Source of the DNA: Spirochaetota bacterium
Lineage (GTDB): Bacteria > Spirochaetota > Spirochaetia > Treponematales > UBA12059
Assembly: GCA_029547205.1 (NCBI GenBank)
Contig: JAKPPT010000137.1
Coordinates: forward strand, 1 to 64,000
Direction: 5' to 3'
Length of the DNA: 64,000 bases
Position 1 is the stretch's first letter; every line of letters begins with the position of its first letter. Below the pieces are notes generated by a model. It saw only the letters and a program-made list of their open reading frames with translations, was not told where the DNA came from and did no database searches. A program made the translations under genes and the position numbers. Below, piece after piece: positions 16,610-26,052 of this stretch.

Positions 16610-18964
16610 ATGGCTGAAAATCAAATTATTCCGATTGAAATGGTACTTCCTCATAAAATTCCCATTATTCCATTAAATGGAAAACCAATTTTTCCGGGTA
16701 TTTTTACCCCAATTCTACTGAGTAATGCTGATGATATAGCAGCTGTGAATGAAGCACTTAATACCAATGGCGGTATTTTGGGCATGGTTCTTGTGAAACA
16801 GGAAGCAAGTCCCATGACTATCGAAAATCTCTATGAAATTGGTACGGTTGCTAAAATTGTTAAGCGCATTAATCTACCCGATGATACGATTAACATCTTT
16901 ATTTCTACCCTCAAGCGCTTTAAAATAAAAAAAGCGTTAAGTAAAGAACCACCCCTCATGGCTGCAGTTGAATACTTAGATGATGAGGGTGAGGTAGGAG
17001 ACGAAATTAAAGCTCTTACTCGAGCGCTGATTTCTGAAATGAAGCAGATAACGGAAAACAATCCACTCTTTTCCGAAGAAATGCGCTTAAATATGGTTAA
17101 TATTGATCATCCTGGGAAAATAGCTGATTTTTTTACCAGTATTCTCAATATAGAAAAAGAAGAGCAGCAGAAAATTCTTGAAACGCTTGATATTCATGAA
17201 CGAATGGAAAAAGTGCTCATGTTTATTAAGCGTGAACAAGAGCTTTTGAAGATACAAAAGAAAATACAATCAGAAATTAATGAAAAAATTGAAAAAAGCC
17301 AGCGTGAATATTTTTTAAGAGAAGAGCTAAAAGCGATAAAACAAGAACTTGGTATGCCAGGAGATGCAAAATCTTCTGATTACCAAAAGTTTAAAGAAAA
17401 AATAGATTCATTTAAATTTACCGGAGAAATTCTTGAAACAGTTACTCAGGAACTGGAAAAATTCTCTCTCATGGATCCTAATTCAAGTGAATATATTGTT
17501 ACAAGGAACTGGCTTGATCTGGTATGCTCTCTTCCATGGAATCAGTCTTCTACTAAGGAATTTAATCTTGAGGAAGCAGTAAAAATACTGGAAGCCGATC
17601 ATTATGGACTCAAAGATGTCAAAGAACGAATTGCTGAGTATTTAGCAGTGAGAAAACTCAAAGGCGACAGTAAAGGATCAATTCTCTGTCTTGTAGGTCC
17701 TCCTGGTGTAGGTAAAACCAGTATAGGACGCTCTGTTGCGCGAGCACTTGGAAAAGAATTTTTCAGGTTCTCAGTTGGCGGTATGCGAGACGAAGCGGAA
17801 ATTAAAGGGCACAGGAGAACCTATATTGGAGCTTTGCCGGGGAAAATCATACAGGGGCTTAAAATTACAAAAATAAAAGATCCTGTTTTTATGATAGATG
17901 AAGTTGATAAGATGGGTGTAAGCTATCAGGGTGATCCATCAAGTGCACTCCTCGAAGTACTTGATCCTGAACAAAACTTTTCATTCAGAGATCACTATCT
18001 TGATTTGCCATTTGATGTTTCTAATGTATTCTTTATTGTAACTGCAAACACACTCGATACCATACCCGCACCGCTCAGAGACCGCATGGAAATAATTCAA
18101 ATCCCCGGATATATTGATAGCGAAAAAATAGAAATAGCAAAGAATTATCTTATACCTAAGAGTCTGGAACGAAATGGTCTTAAGAAGAATCAGGTAAAAT
18201 ATACGCGTGATGCACTCCTTGCTATTGCAGAGGGATACGCTCGTGAAGCTGGCGTGCGTAATTTTGAAAAGCTTGTTGATAAAATTCACCGAAAAATTGC
18301 TTACACGCATGTTATGAAGCAAACCAGTACTAAAGATAAAATAATTGTTGATAAGAAATCTCTTGAAAAATATCTTGGTAAAGAACGGTTTGATTTTGAA
18401 GATATTAAACGTGCTACTATACCAGGAACTGCAATAGGACTCGCCTGGACAAGTATGGGTGGAGAAACACTTATCATTGAAGCTGTCGCGAATCCTGGTA
18501 AAGAAGGGTTTAAGCTGAGTGGCCAGATGGGAAGTGTCATGCAGGAGTCAGCAGGAATTGCTTATACCTGGGTGCGGCACTACAGTGCAGAAAAATACAA
18601 TATACCAGCTTCCTATTTTGAAGAGAGACAAATACATCTGCATATACCCGAAGGAGCAACGCCTAAGGACGGTCCCTCTGCGGGTATTACCATGGCTACA
18701 GCTCTCATGTCCCTTGTGCTAAATAGAAAAATCACTGATAGGCTGGCAATGACTGGTGAATTATCATTAACAGGTCAGGTGCTTCCTATTGGCGGGTTGC
18801 GGGAAAAAACAGTTGCTGCAAAACGAAATAAAATCAATAAAATAATTATTCCTAAGAACAATGTAAAAGATCTTGAAGAAATACCTGAAAATGTTAAAAA
18901 AGGTATAACCTTTTATCCGGTTGAGCGCATGGAAGAAGTGCTTGCGATCGCATTGCCGGATTAA
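16610..18964 (+). CDS. lon: ATP-dependent protease Lon
   Basis: 784 residues, normal for bacterial LonA. The N-terminal substrate-binding LON domain (to about 210) is followed by a coiled coil ('[24 protein letters not shown]' pattern), the AAA module with Walker A 'GPPGVGKTS' (about 362), Walker B '[11 protein letters not shown]', and a C-terminal serine-lysine protease domain with Ser690 in 'KDGPSAGI' and Lys733 in '[10 protein letters not shown]'. The 43-residue spacing is the same as in the E. coli enzyme. GGAG lies six bases before ATG 16610; the in-frame ATG 16598 overlaps that site. A perfect inverted repeat upstream suggests control by a transcription factor. Confidence 0.98.
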   Translation: MAENQIIPIEMVLPHKIPIIPLNGKPIFPGIFTPILLSNADDIAAVNEALNTNGGILGMVLVKQEASPMTIENLYEIGTVAKIVKRINLPDDTINIFISTLKRFKIKKALSKEPPLMAAVEYLDDEGEVGDEIKALTRALISEMKQITENNPLFSEEMRLNMVNIDHPGKIADFFTSILNIEKEEQQKILETLDIHERMEKVLMFIKREQELLKIQKKIQSEINEKIEKSQREYFLREELKAIKQELGMPGDAKSSDYQKFKEKIDSFKFTGEILETVTQELEKFSLMDPNSSEYIVTRNWLDLVCSLPWNQSSTKEFNLEEAVKILEADHYGLKDVKERIAEYLAVRKLKGDSKGSILCLVGPPGVGKTSIGRSVARALGKEFFRFSVGGMRDEAEIKGHRRTYIGALPGKIIQGLKITKIKDPVFMIDEVDKMGVSYQGDPSSALLEVLDPEQNFSFRDHYLDLPFDVSNVFFIVTANTLDTIPAPLRDRMEIIQIPGYIDSEKIEIAKNYLIPKSLERNGLKKNQVKYTRDALLAIAEGYAREAGVRNFEKLVDKIHRKIAYTHVMKQTSTKDKIIVDKKSLEKYLGKERFDFEDIKRATIPGTAIGLAWTSMGGETLIIEAVANPGKEGFKLSGQMGSVMQESAGIAYTWVRHYSAEKYNIPASYFEERQIHLHIPEGATPKDGPSAGITMATALMSLVLNRKITDRLAMTGELSLTGQVLPIGGLREKTVAAKRNKINKIIIPKNNVKDLEEIPENVKKGITFYPVERMEEVLAIALPD

Positions 18965-18982
18965 AACTGATACAGGTGTCTG

Positions 18983-19034
18983 AAAAAGCGGGCACCCTAT
19001 ACCACTCCTGGTATAGAAAGGTGCCTGCTTTTTT
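18983..19034. terminator. Shared terminator between lon and the UDPGP-family gene
   Basis: The A5 run is followed by GCGGGCACC (18988-18996) pairing with GGTGCCTGC (19020-19028, one G-T pair), an inner stem CTATACC/GGTATAG and a T-run. It serves lon on the plus strand and the gene ending at 19042 on the minus strand. Confidence 0.9.
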
Positions 19035-19041
19035 CGATAGC

Positions 19042-20556
19042 TTAATCCTCAGCCTGCCATTTCCCATTTAAGAGTTTTAAGTTGCAGGGACCACTGAGTA
19101 CTGTGTGGATTCCTTCCTGCATGAGCCTGGCTGTTTCTGCAAATTCTTTTGGAAACGCACTCGTGTTGCTCCAGCTTCCCAGTATAGTTTCGGTGAGCAT
19201 TTTTGCAGCAAGAAAGCGCTGTTTCTTTTCTACAGCAAGTCCGCCTGGCTTATCCAAAAGACCTATAACCTCCCAGGTTGTTTGTTCAGCCTGGCTGTAT
19301 TTCCCTGCGTCCTTATCCTGGTCTGTTAGGTGGATAGGAAGACTCTTTATGATGGTATCGATTTTTTTTGTCAATATTTTTAAGTCAAATATACCCGCAC
19401 CGCAGTTTGCAAGTACTGTTTTCCCTTGTCGTTCAAATTCAAGTACTTGAGCAAGCGGAATCGATTGTCCAATATCAATAGCAGTAATTTTCCCATTGGG
19501 TAGGGTAACAACAATACCACCTTTTACATCGAGCGGTGTTCTGTATGTAAATTCAAACATGGCATCATTACCAGAAAGCGCTGTCACTGCAATCAAGAGT
19601 GGATCCGGATAGTAACCCATATTGTCGACATTCCCGAGCATTGCAAAACGGTATCCATCATTGAGTAAGACCTGGTAAATGTTTTTTAATACTTGGAACG
19701 ATTGGCCATGTCCCCCAGGCAATGCAAGCGGATTATTTGGTTTTCCGTATGCTTCTGTGAATATTGTTCGTGGGTTACCATGTGAAGAATGAGTAAATGC
19801 AGCTATGAGGGGCTGTTTAGCGGTTCTCGGTCTTGTAGGATAGGTGCCGGTGCGTTCCATGCCTTTTTTTAGCCAGGGATGCTGTTCGTACTCTCTATAT
19901 GCTTCTCGTAGTGCATCATCGGTTCCATCGCTGGTCATCTGGAAAAAAGGAAGGAGCTCACGCGGAGGTTTCCCAAACAGGCTGTGATAGGTCCTTGCAT
20001 GTTCAACGAGTATGCGCATTTTGCACATGAGAAAGCTTTCTCCAGGGCTTCCATCGGGATTGAGATAGGCAGGCGTAATGCCTTTCGGTTTATCCTTGCA
20101 GAGCGGGGCGAGTGTATCAAATATCGGTTTGATTGCATTGAATACATCAGCATTGATACTTGCATTTTTCTTAACATCACCATAGCTTGTTGCCGATCCG
20201 CCATTCAATACACCGTATGCAGTAAAGGCGAAGAGGGCAGTGCCAATGCGTATGAGTGCCTGTCGTTCAAAGCGCCAGATACCATTCGTTTTAGATGTTG
20301 CCAGTGTTTCAGGTAGATTTGTCAGTGCCAGGATTTCCTTTGCACGGGCTTCTGGAGCATCAAAAAAATCCAGATTTTTACAATTTACAATTACCTTGCC
20401 ATCAATATTGGGTAAACCGGTAAATTGAATTGCTGGCTTTTCATCAATTTGGGTGCTGTTAATAGTATTAAGCAGAGCAAGGGTTGCATCAATATCAATT
20501 TTTTTCTCTTTCATTGCTCGGATAAGCTCTGGGTTAAGATTTTTACTCTCTATCAT
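19042..20556 (-). CDS. UDPGP-family nucleotidyltransferase (UDP-sugar pyrophosphorylase-like)
   Basis: 504 residues, with the layout of the eukaryote-type UDPGP family rather than bacterial GalU. The nucleotide-binding loop is 'GVLNGGSATSYGDVKK' (residues 115-130), a variant of the usual LxGGxGTxxGxxxPK. Later come 'PGGHGQSFQVLKNIY' and 'MLGNVDNMGYYPDP', matching the family's PxGHGD and NxDN motifs. The expected reaction is UTP plus a hexose-1-phosphate giving UDP-sugar. It lies 30 bases after glk on the same strand, so glucose phosphorylation and nucleotide-sugar formation may be co-expressed. A purine-rich AGGA lies before the ATG. The substrate is not settled. Confidence 0.75.
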   Translation of the reverse strand: MIESKNLNPELIRAMKEKKIDIDATLALLNTINSTQIDEKPAIQFTGLPNIDGKVIVNCKNLDFFDAPEARAKEILALTNLPETLATSKTNGIWRFERQALIRIGTALFAFTAYGVLNGGSATSYGDVKKNASINADVFNAIKPIFDTLAPLCKDKPKGITPAYLNPDGSPGESFLMCKMRILVEHARTYHSLFGKPPRELLPFFQMTSDGTDDALREAYREYEQHPWLKKGMERTGTYPTRPRTAKQPLIAAFTHSSHGNPRTIFTEAYGKPNNPLALPGGHGQSFQVLKNIYQVLLNDGYRFAMLGNVDNMGYYPDPLLIAVTALSGNDAMFEFTYRTPLDVKGGIVVTLPNGKITAIDIGQSIPLAQVLEFERQGKTVLANCGAGIFDLKILTKKIDTIIKSLPIHLTDQDKDAGKYSQAEQTTWEVIGLLDKPGGLAVEKKQRFLAAKMLTETILGSWSNTSAFPKEFAETARLMQEGIHTVLSGPCNLKLLNGKWQAED

Positions 20557-20586
20557 GCTAGTGTCCTTTCTGTTACTAAAATATAA

Positions 20587-21591
20587 TTATTGTGAAGTAT
20601 AGTGTATTGCACTTGCAAAGGCCAGTCCAAAGAGTGCAGTATCTTCAGTCCCTGCTAAATAAATAGGAGTGTTGCTCAGCACAGGTTGTAAGCTTGGTGC
20701 CCAGCCGGCTTTAAAGTGTTCGCTGAAAATATTTTTATTAAAGAGCGGCTTAATTTTCTGGCACACACCACCTGTAATGAATATTCCCTGTGGTAAAAAG
20801 ATCGCAGTTGATTCAGCACAGTAACGCGCAAGGAGTGCAACAAAGAGATCGATTGTTTTCCTAGCATCATCGTTACCATTTATTGCTAGCTCCGTAATAC
20901 GAGCCGGGCGTTCTTTAACAGGGATGGATGCAATATCTGGGTGAAGCGAGCCTTTTGTAATAAACTCATATATTAATGCTATGCCAGATCCTGATATGAG
21001 TTTCTCGACATCAAAGCCTTCTGGATTGCGTTCTGCAGTAAAGAGTGCAAGTGCTGCACTCGTGCTGTCCCATACGGGAATTGCTGTATGACCACCTTCC
21101 GATGCAAAAACGAGCGGTCCGTTATTATGAAAAACAGCAAAACCAAAGCCTAATCCAGTACCAGGCCCCAGTGCGACAATAGGGTTGGTGTTGCGTTGCG
21201 GTTCTCCATGTATAAGTTCGTGCTCGTGCTTTCCATGCAAAAAGTCTTCGAGTACTCCCCACGTCATAGCAGAAAAATCGTTCATGAGGAGCACGTTTGT
21301 TTTAAATTCGTGTTCAATAGCATGCTGAGAAAGAGAAAAGTCAGCATTACTCATCGTAATATGGTTATTTTTTACGGGACCTGCGCCACACAGGGCTATG
21401 ATTTCGGGTTTCCATGAAATATTTTCGCTCAAAAATTCTTGCAGCACAGGATTTATAGTAGTATATTGAGCTGTCTTATAGTGTTTTCGTGCTGTAATCG
21501 TAAAGCGATTGTTTTCAAGAAAGCCACCTGCTACGCGAATATTAGTGCCGCCAGCATCGACAACAATGATGGGTGTTTTATCTGTTTTCAT
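20587..21591 (-). CDS. glk: Glucokinase
   Basis: ATP-dependent phosphorylation of glucose. 334 residues. Belongs to the Glk (PF02685-type) rather than ROK group: N-terminal phosphate loop 'IIVVDAGGTNIRVAGGF', 'ALCGAGPVKNN', catalytic Asp in 'LLMNDFSAMTWG', 'ALGPGTGLGFGFAV', 'FASEGGHTAIPV' and C-terminal 'GIFITGGVCQKIKPLF'. An extended -10 lies just six bases before the ATG and there is no Shine-Dalgarno sequence, so a leaderless transcript is predicted. It is the first gene of a pair with the UDPGP-family gene. Confidence 0.94.
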   Translation of the reverse strand: MKTDKTPIIVVDAGGTNIRVAGGFLENNRFTITARKHYKTAQYTTINPVLQEFLSENISWKPEIIALCGAGPVKNNHITMSNADFSLSQHAIEHEFKTNVLLMNDFSAMTWGVLEDFLHGKHEHELIHGEPQRNTNPIVALGPGTGLGFGFAVFHNNGPLVFASEGGHTAIPVWDSTSAALALFTAERNPEGFDVEKLISGSGIALIYEFITKGSLHPDIASIPVKERPARITELAINGNDDARKTIDLFVALLARYCAESTAIFLPQGIFITGGVCQKIKPLFNKNIFSEHFKAGWAPSLQPVLSNTPIYLAGTEDTALFGLAFASAIHYTSQ

Positions 21592-21597
21592 GGTGGC

Positions 21598-21606
21598 ACT
21601 ATAGCA
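21598..21606 (-). promoter_or_regulatory. Extended -10 promoter of glk
   Basis: On the minus strand TGCTATAGT (21606 to 21598), then six bases (GCCACC) and the ATG. The possible -35, TTACCT, is weak. The element is almost identical to that of ettA. Confidence 0.6.
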
Positions 21607-21632
21607 TATTTTAATATATAAGGTAAATTAAA

Positions 21633-21654
21633 GGCTGTTCCCTTCGGAACAGCC
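21633..21654 (-). terminator. Terminator of the 21698-22690 outer-membrane protein gene
   Basis: GGCTGTTCC, loop, GGAACAGCC: nine perfect pairs with a four-base loop. On the minus strand a modest T-rich tract (TTTAATTT) follows. It separates the porin-like gene from the glk promoter. Confidence 0.75.
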
Positions 21655-21697
21655 CCTGTATGTTGTAGTAACACCTTAGTTACCGAGTACTTAGCAG

Positions 21698-22690
21698 TTA
21701 AAATTGAATACGTGCAAGCACATTAGCTCCTACATTACCATTGGCTGGTATATAGATAGCCATTGCATCAACATAAATGAAGAGCAGGTTGAGAGATACT
21801 CCACCATAGAGACGAATTACTGGTTCTGTATGTTCGGAGCCAAAGCGGAAGCCTTCTGCACTGATTACAGGAAGGGTGATACCGCCCTGCGCCAGTGTGT
21901 CTTTTATGGTCTGGAGATTGCTTTCGGAAATAGGTTGCCCATCATAGGTTAGCTCTGCATCGAGTCCGCCTAATACGCTCAAAGTTCCAAGCGAAATACC
22001 AGCTCCTGCATATGGAGTGATAAATAGCACCTTAATAGACGCCTGTGCGGTAAAATCAAAGGAACTTGTTGTAAAATCGAGTGCCATTTTAGGGTTAGTC
22101 ACTGCTATAGTGTGGGTAGCTGCGCCATCGGTAAAGGTATAGCTTGCTGTTGGCATACCATCGAGTGGCATTGTTATGTTGCCTGAGAGGTAATCATAGC
22201 TTGCACCTATTGAAACTTTAAGACCAGCATTGATTACTGGAACACGAATAGTAGCTCCTAAGAGTGTATAGTCTGCAGATATGCCTTTCCCTGCAAGGAG
22301 AGCAGCAAGCTCTGGAAACATTTTCATGCCCTTTACACCAATATCAAACGGAAGAATGAGTCCTCCCAGTTTTGCAGTCAGAGCAATAGCAGGAAAGGGA
22401 AGACCATTTTGAAGTTCCTGAGGAATAGGCGCACCCATTGCTTCAAAAAATGGATTCAATGTGGTAGACGGAATCATAGAAATCCCAAATGTCAGTCCAG
22501 CTCCAAAGTGCGGTAAATTGCCTAAATATGCAGTGCTCCAGATATCGCCTGTAGTTGCATTATAGCTCAATACGGGGGCCATAGCACCTGCAAAGATCTC
22601 AAACTGTTCTTGGAATTCTTTGAGATCCTGGGCTCCCACAGAAACCAGCAGTATAGAAATAATTGCAATAACTAATGCGATACGTTTCAT
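21698..22690 (-). CDS. Outer-membrane beta-barrel-like protein
   Basis: 330 residues with a signal peptide (MKRIALVIAIISILLVSVGAQ). It has many alternating amphipathic strands such as 'GLKVSIGASYDYLSGNI', 'KVLFITPYAGAGISLGTLSVLGGL' and 'IRLYGGVSLNLLFIYVDAMAIYI', and ends in 'ARIQF', the terminal phenylalanine expected by the BAM machinery. No lipobox. AGGAGG precedes the ATG. It is a stand-alone transcript with its own promoter and terminator. Specific function is unknown. It could be a transport or structural barrel. Confidence 0.75.
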   Translation of the reverse strand: MKRIALVIAIISILLVSVGAQDLKEFQEQFEIFAGAMAPVLSYNATTGDIWSTAYLGNLPHFGAGLTFGISMIPSTTLNPFFEAMGAPIPQELQNGLPFPAIALTAKLGGLILPFDIGVKGMKMFPELAALLAGKGISADYTLLGATIRVPVINAGLKVSIGASYDYLSGNITMPLDGMPTASYTFTDGAATHTIAVTNPKMALDFTTSSFDFTAQASIKVLFITPYAGAGISLGTLSVLGGLDAELTYDGQPISESNLQTIKDTLAQGGITLPVISAEGFRFGSEHTEPVIRLYGGVSLNLLFIYVDAMAIYIPANGNVGANVLARIQF

Positions 22691-22722
22691 ACAAACCTCC
22701 TAACGCATGTTATGTATAGTTA

Positions 22723-22751
22723 AATATAGTGCATATTTTGATTAAATCCAA
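22723..22751 (-). promoter_or_regulatory. Predicted promoter of the 21698-22690 gene
   Basis: TTGGAT (22751 to 22746), 17 bases, TATATT (22728 to 22723) on the minus strand. The leader is about 25 bases. Confidence 0.6.
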
Positions 22752-22762
22752 TATTCTAAAGC

Positions 22763-23779
22763 TCATTGTAACGATTTTATAAATTCATACAGTTCGGTAC
22801 TGGTCCATTGTCCTTTAATGACATCGAATATTTCAAAATGGAGATGTGCTCCATGGCCCTGCTTTTTTGCATTGATGCCGGTATTACCACCTCTCCCGAG
22901 CTTCTGACCTGCTTCGACGAATTGACCTTTTTTTACAGTAACATCGTGCAGGTGAAAGTAACTGTAATACCGTTTTTCGAGCGGATTATAAATAATGACA
23001 CCATTTCCTGCACGAGGAGAAATACCACCGCTTATATAGCTTTCTGGAGTATCTCCGCCTTTCCAGTCACCTCGAGCTGTAATAACAATACCTGGCGAAA
23101 CGCTAAAAATATTAGGACCAAGTTCATTTTTATCGCGATTTTTAACCTGGTTAAAAAATATGTCTAAGGCATCAGGATGAGAATACGAAAGGCTCCTTCG
23201 TGAAGGCAGTGAATATTTATCTCTTGCAATAGGAACAGCATACTTGAGTGTTCTTGTTTTAGGTTTGAATTCGTTATAGTAGAGTTCAAGTAGAATTTCT
23301 ATGCCCTCACTTTGAGCCTGTGCTGTTTCAATGAGTGCAGTAATTTCCTGGTAAAAGCGTCCGAAAGCAGTATCTTGTGTTATGTCATATTGAGCGAACA
23401 GCGTTTCGCTTGTTACAAAAAGTCGTGCGAGAATCCAATTATCTTCCGGTATGAGAATATGTGCAAGTTTTTCCTGTGAAGGGTATTGTTCTTTTAGCAG
23501 GGTAAAGCGTTCTAAAATGACTGATCGGTCCAGCAAGTAAAGTGATGCTGGATCGAGCGCTGCTTCACGGAGGGCTTCTGGAATATGAAATGGAGCATCG
23601 TGCGTAGGTTGATCGAGAATGGTTAAAAGCATTGTGTTGGTAAATGAATTATCTTTTGTAATCTTTGAGGAGACAATAGCTATAGATGCAACAGCAGTAA
23701 TCCAAACTAGAAATACTAGCAAGAGTGATACGATAATACGAACTCTGGATGGGATAGTGTCTAAAAAATTCATTTGCAA
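22763..23779 (-). CDS. M23-family peptidoglycan endopeptidase, membrane anchored
   Basis: About 338 residues. One N-terminal transmembrane segment (roughly residues 14-36), a helical periplasmic region, then a LytM/M23 domain. Metal ligands are present: 'YSHPDALDIF' supplies HxxxD and 'GHGAHLHFEIF' supplies HxH; 'YFHLHDVTVKKGQFVEAGQKLGRGGNTG' is the typical core. It should cut peptide cross-links in the wall. The start is TTG 23779 (GGA six bases before it) or ATG 23773. It is divergent from the aminotransferase gene at 23873. Confidence 0.88.
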   Translation of the reverse strand: MQMNFLDTIPSRVRIIVSLLLVFLVWITAVASIAIVSSKITKDNSFTNTMLLTILDQPTHDAPFHIPEALREAALDPASLYLLDRSVILERFTLLKEQYPSQEKLAHILIPEDNWILARLFVTSETLFAQYDITQDTAFGRFYQEITALIETAQAQSEGIEILLELYYNEFKPKTRTLKYAVPIARDKYSLPSRRSLSYSHPDALDIFFNQVKNRDKNELGPNIFSVSPGIVITARGDWKGGDTPESYISGGISPRAGNGVIIYNPLEKRYYSYFHLHDVTVKKGQFVEAGQKLGRGGNTGINAKKQGHGAHLHFEIFDVIKGQWTSTELYEFIKSLQ

Positions 23780-23872
23780 TAGTTTTCCATCACGATAATT
23801 TTATGATAGTATATGTGATAATCTTGTATTCGTACAGTGCTTTGTAATGCATTAAAAGGGAGGATTTCTTCA

Positions 23873-25168
23873 ATGAACAGTCTTGCTCAAGAACTCAATG
23901 AAATTTTAGCAGATACCTGTGCAATTCGTCTTTTTTCGGAAGCTGGAAGGCGTATCTACTTTCCTAAAGGAATACTATCACAATCTGCAGAAGCAAAACA
24001 GAAGGCTCATCGATATAACGCCACAATTGGTATGGCGTATCAGGATGGATCTCCATTAATATTAGATGCAATCAAAGAACAGCTGCCCTCGTTACAAGCA
24101 GAGGAAGCAGTAGCGTATGCTCCAACTTCAGGAGTGGCTCAATTTCGTGATTGCTGGCAGCAGGAACTATTTAAGAAAAATCCTTCATTGAACGGAGCTG
24201 CACTATCCTTACCAGTTGTAGTACCGGGTCTTACCGCAGGTATTTCGTTTTTGGCTGATATGTTTGTAAACATGTATGATGCAGTTGTTGTTCCCGATAT
24301 GTTCTGGCCAAATTACAGGCTCATTCTGGAAGAACGAAAGCATGCGACTATGTCCCACTATCCATTTTTCAATAGTAAAGGTGGGTTTAATCTTGAAGGT
24401 TTTGAAAAAACAGTGCGCGCTTCCGCACGTCAAAATGGTAAAGCTCTTGTCATACTTAATTTCCCCAATAATCCAACAGGATATACACCTACTGTAGCAG
24501 AGGGACAGGCAATAGCATCAATTCTGGAATCGGTAGCATCTGAAGGGTTTGATATTCTTGTGATTGCTGATGATGCATACTTTGGATTACAGTATGAGGA
24601 TATGTCGCTCCATGAATCAATTTTTGCGCTGCTTGCCAATAAACATGAGCGAATTCTTGCAGCAAAAGTGGATGGTTCAACTAAAGAAGATTTTGTATGG
24701 GGATTCAGGGGTGGGTTTGTCACATTTGGTTGTAAAGGCATGGATAGAAAGCACTATGAAGCGCTTGAAAAAAAGCTCATGGGCATTATTCGGTCGAGCA
24801 TTTCCAGTTCTCCATCACCCACACAGTATATTCTGCTTAAGGCAATCGAGCATCCTTCCTATCACGAACAAAAAGAGCAATTTAAGCAGCTGCTTCTCAA
24901 ACGTTATCAAACGGTAAAGCGATTTCTTGAGAAACATCCATGCCCCTCGGTACTCAAGACTCTGCCATTTAATTCAGGGTATTTCATGTGCTTTGAATGT
25001 AATGGTATCAATGCAGAAATTCTCAGGTTGCATCTCCTTAACACATATGGAATAGGTACCATTTCTATACAGGAAAAATGGCTTCGTGTTGCTTTTTCAA
25101 GTGTTAATGAAGAGCATATAGAAGATCTGTATGCACATATTTTCAAAGCAGCAGAGGAATGCAAGTAA
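23873..25168 (+). CDS. Class I/II PLP-dependent aminotransferase
   Basis: 431 residues. Fold-type I markers: '[18 protein letters not shown]', '[11 protein letters not shown]', '[16 protein letters not shown]' and the PLP lysine in '[18 protein letters not shown]', plus a C-terminal '[17 protein letters not shown]'. The N-terminal '[15 protein letters not shown]' is like aspartate- or tyrosine-type enzymes. The amino donor and acceptor cannot be named. GGGAGG lies nine bases before ATG 23873; the longer frame from 23837 is rejected. It overlaps the RlpA gene by ten bases. Confidence 0.88.
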   Translation: MNSLAQELNEILADTCAIRLFSEAGRRIYFPKGILSQSAEAKQKAHRYNATIGMAYQDGSPLILDAIKEQLPSLQAEEAVAYAPTSGVAQFRDCWQQELFKKNPSLNGAALSLPVVVPGLTAGISFLADMFVNMYDAVVVPDMFWPNYRLILEERKHATMSHYPFFNSKGGFNLEGFEKTVRASARQNGKALVILNFPNNPTGYTPTVAEGQAIASILESVASEGFDILVIADDAYFGLQYEDMSLHESIFALLANKHERILAAKVDGSTKEDFVWGFRGGFVTFGCKGMDRKHYEALEKKLMGIIRSSISSSPSPTQYILLKAIEHPSYHEQKEQFKQLLLKRYQTVKRFLEKHPCPSVLKTLPFNSGYFMCFECNGINAEILRLHLLNTYGIGTISIQEKWLRVAFSSVNEEHIEDLYAHIFKAAEECK

Positions 25169-25905
25169 CAAAATTCTCTTTTGTAAAACAGTGGAATCTT
25201 GTTCTCTGCATTTTTTGTGTGTTTACAGTACTTGCTGCTCAGGAAGTAGTAACACGCACTGTGAACAAAGATGGAAGTATACAGCAATACCAGTTTTTGT
25301 ATTTTGAAACTGGTACTGCAAGCTGGTATGGAGCCGAATTCCATGGAAGAAAAACTGCAAATGGGGAACTGTTTGATAAAAACAGCTTTACAGCAGCACA
25401 TAAAACACTTCCATTTGGGACTATTGTACTGGTGCGGAATCTTGCCAATGACAGAGAAGTAATTGTACGCATCAACGATAGGGGACCCTTTGTAAAAGGA
25501 AGAATTATTGACCTATCTGAAGCTGGTGCACGTGAACTAGGTATGCTTGGCACTGGAACTGCCCAGGTTGTGCTCTACATTATGCAGCCTATGCCTTCTA
25601 CTACCCTGAATCAGGTGGATACAGGTGGTAAAACTGCGAAAACACAGAACGAAACTCTCACAGCACAGGCTTTACAGCTCTATAAAGTGCAGATAGGGAG
25701 TTTTTCGCAGGAAGCGAATGCGCGAGCGTTTCTCAATACATTACTGCAGGCTGGCCTGAAGCCTGTTATTGAAGTGGTGCTGGTAAACGGAAAAACTTAC
25801 TATAGAGTGACTGTAACAGTCACGGAATCCGATCTTGCTCTAACCCTCAGAAAACTCGCTGATCTCGGTGTCAGTAATCCGCTTGTTACCACAAGTACGC
25901 AATGA
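25159..25905 (+). CDS. rlpA: RlpA-like septal ring lytic transglycosylase with SPOR domain
   Basis: 248 residues. Signal peptide (to about residue 27, ending 'LAAQ'), then a double-psi beta-barrel with '[19 protein letters not shown]' and '[17 protein letters not shown]' (catalytic Asp in RINDRGPF), and a C-terminal SPOR domain from about 172 ('[21 protein letters not shown]'). RlpA cuts naked glycan strands at the division site, to which SPOR binds. No lipobox cysteine is visible, unlike E. coli RlpA. The ATG lies within the last codons of the aminotransferase gene directly after AGAGGA, so coupling is likely. Confidence 0.9.
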   Translation: MQVTKFSFVKQWNLVLCIFCVFTVLAAQEVVTRTVNKDGSIQQYQFLYFETGTASWYGAEFHGRKTANGELFDKNSFTAAHKTLPFGTIVLVRNLANDREVIVRINDRGPFVKGRIIDLSEAGARELGMLGTGTAQVVLYIMQPMPSTTLNQVDTGGKTAKTQNETLTAQALQLYKVQIGSFSQEANARAFLNTLLQAGLKPVIEVVLVNGKTYYRVTVTVTESDLALTLRKLADLGVSNPLVTTSTQ

Positions 25906-25918
25906 AAGGATAAACCGG

Positions 25919-25946
25919 AACGATTACATCGTTTTATTTTTATATT
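25919..25946 (+). terminator. Weak terminator after rlpA
   Basis: AACGAT, three-base loop, ATCGTT (25919-25933), followed by TTATTTTTATATTT. The stem is short but the T-rich tract is good. Confidence 0.55.
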
Positions 25947-25976
25947 TAAAACTTGTACAGTGTGTTTTTATAAAAA

Positions 25977-26006
25977 GAGGCTGTCCTTAATGTTTCGGAC
26001 AGCCTC
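25977..26006 (-). terminator. Terminator of the ornithine decarboxylase gene
   Basis: GAGGCTGTCC pairs with GGACAGCCTC around a ten-base loop. On the minus strand it is followed by TTTTTATAAAAAC. Confidence 0.88.
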
Positions 26007-26052
26007 TCACTATCAAGAATCAAATGCTTTTTCGGTGTATCGATAAGTCCGT

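Noticed and set aside
24907-25401. 164-codon minus-strand frame at the aminotransferase-rlpA junction
   Set aside because: It opposes two recognised genes; its Cys/Phe-rich sequence has no domain.
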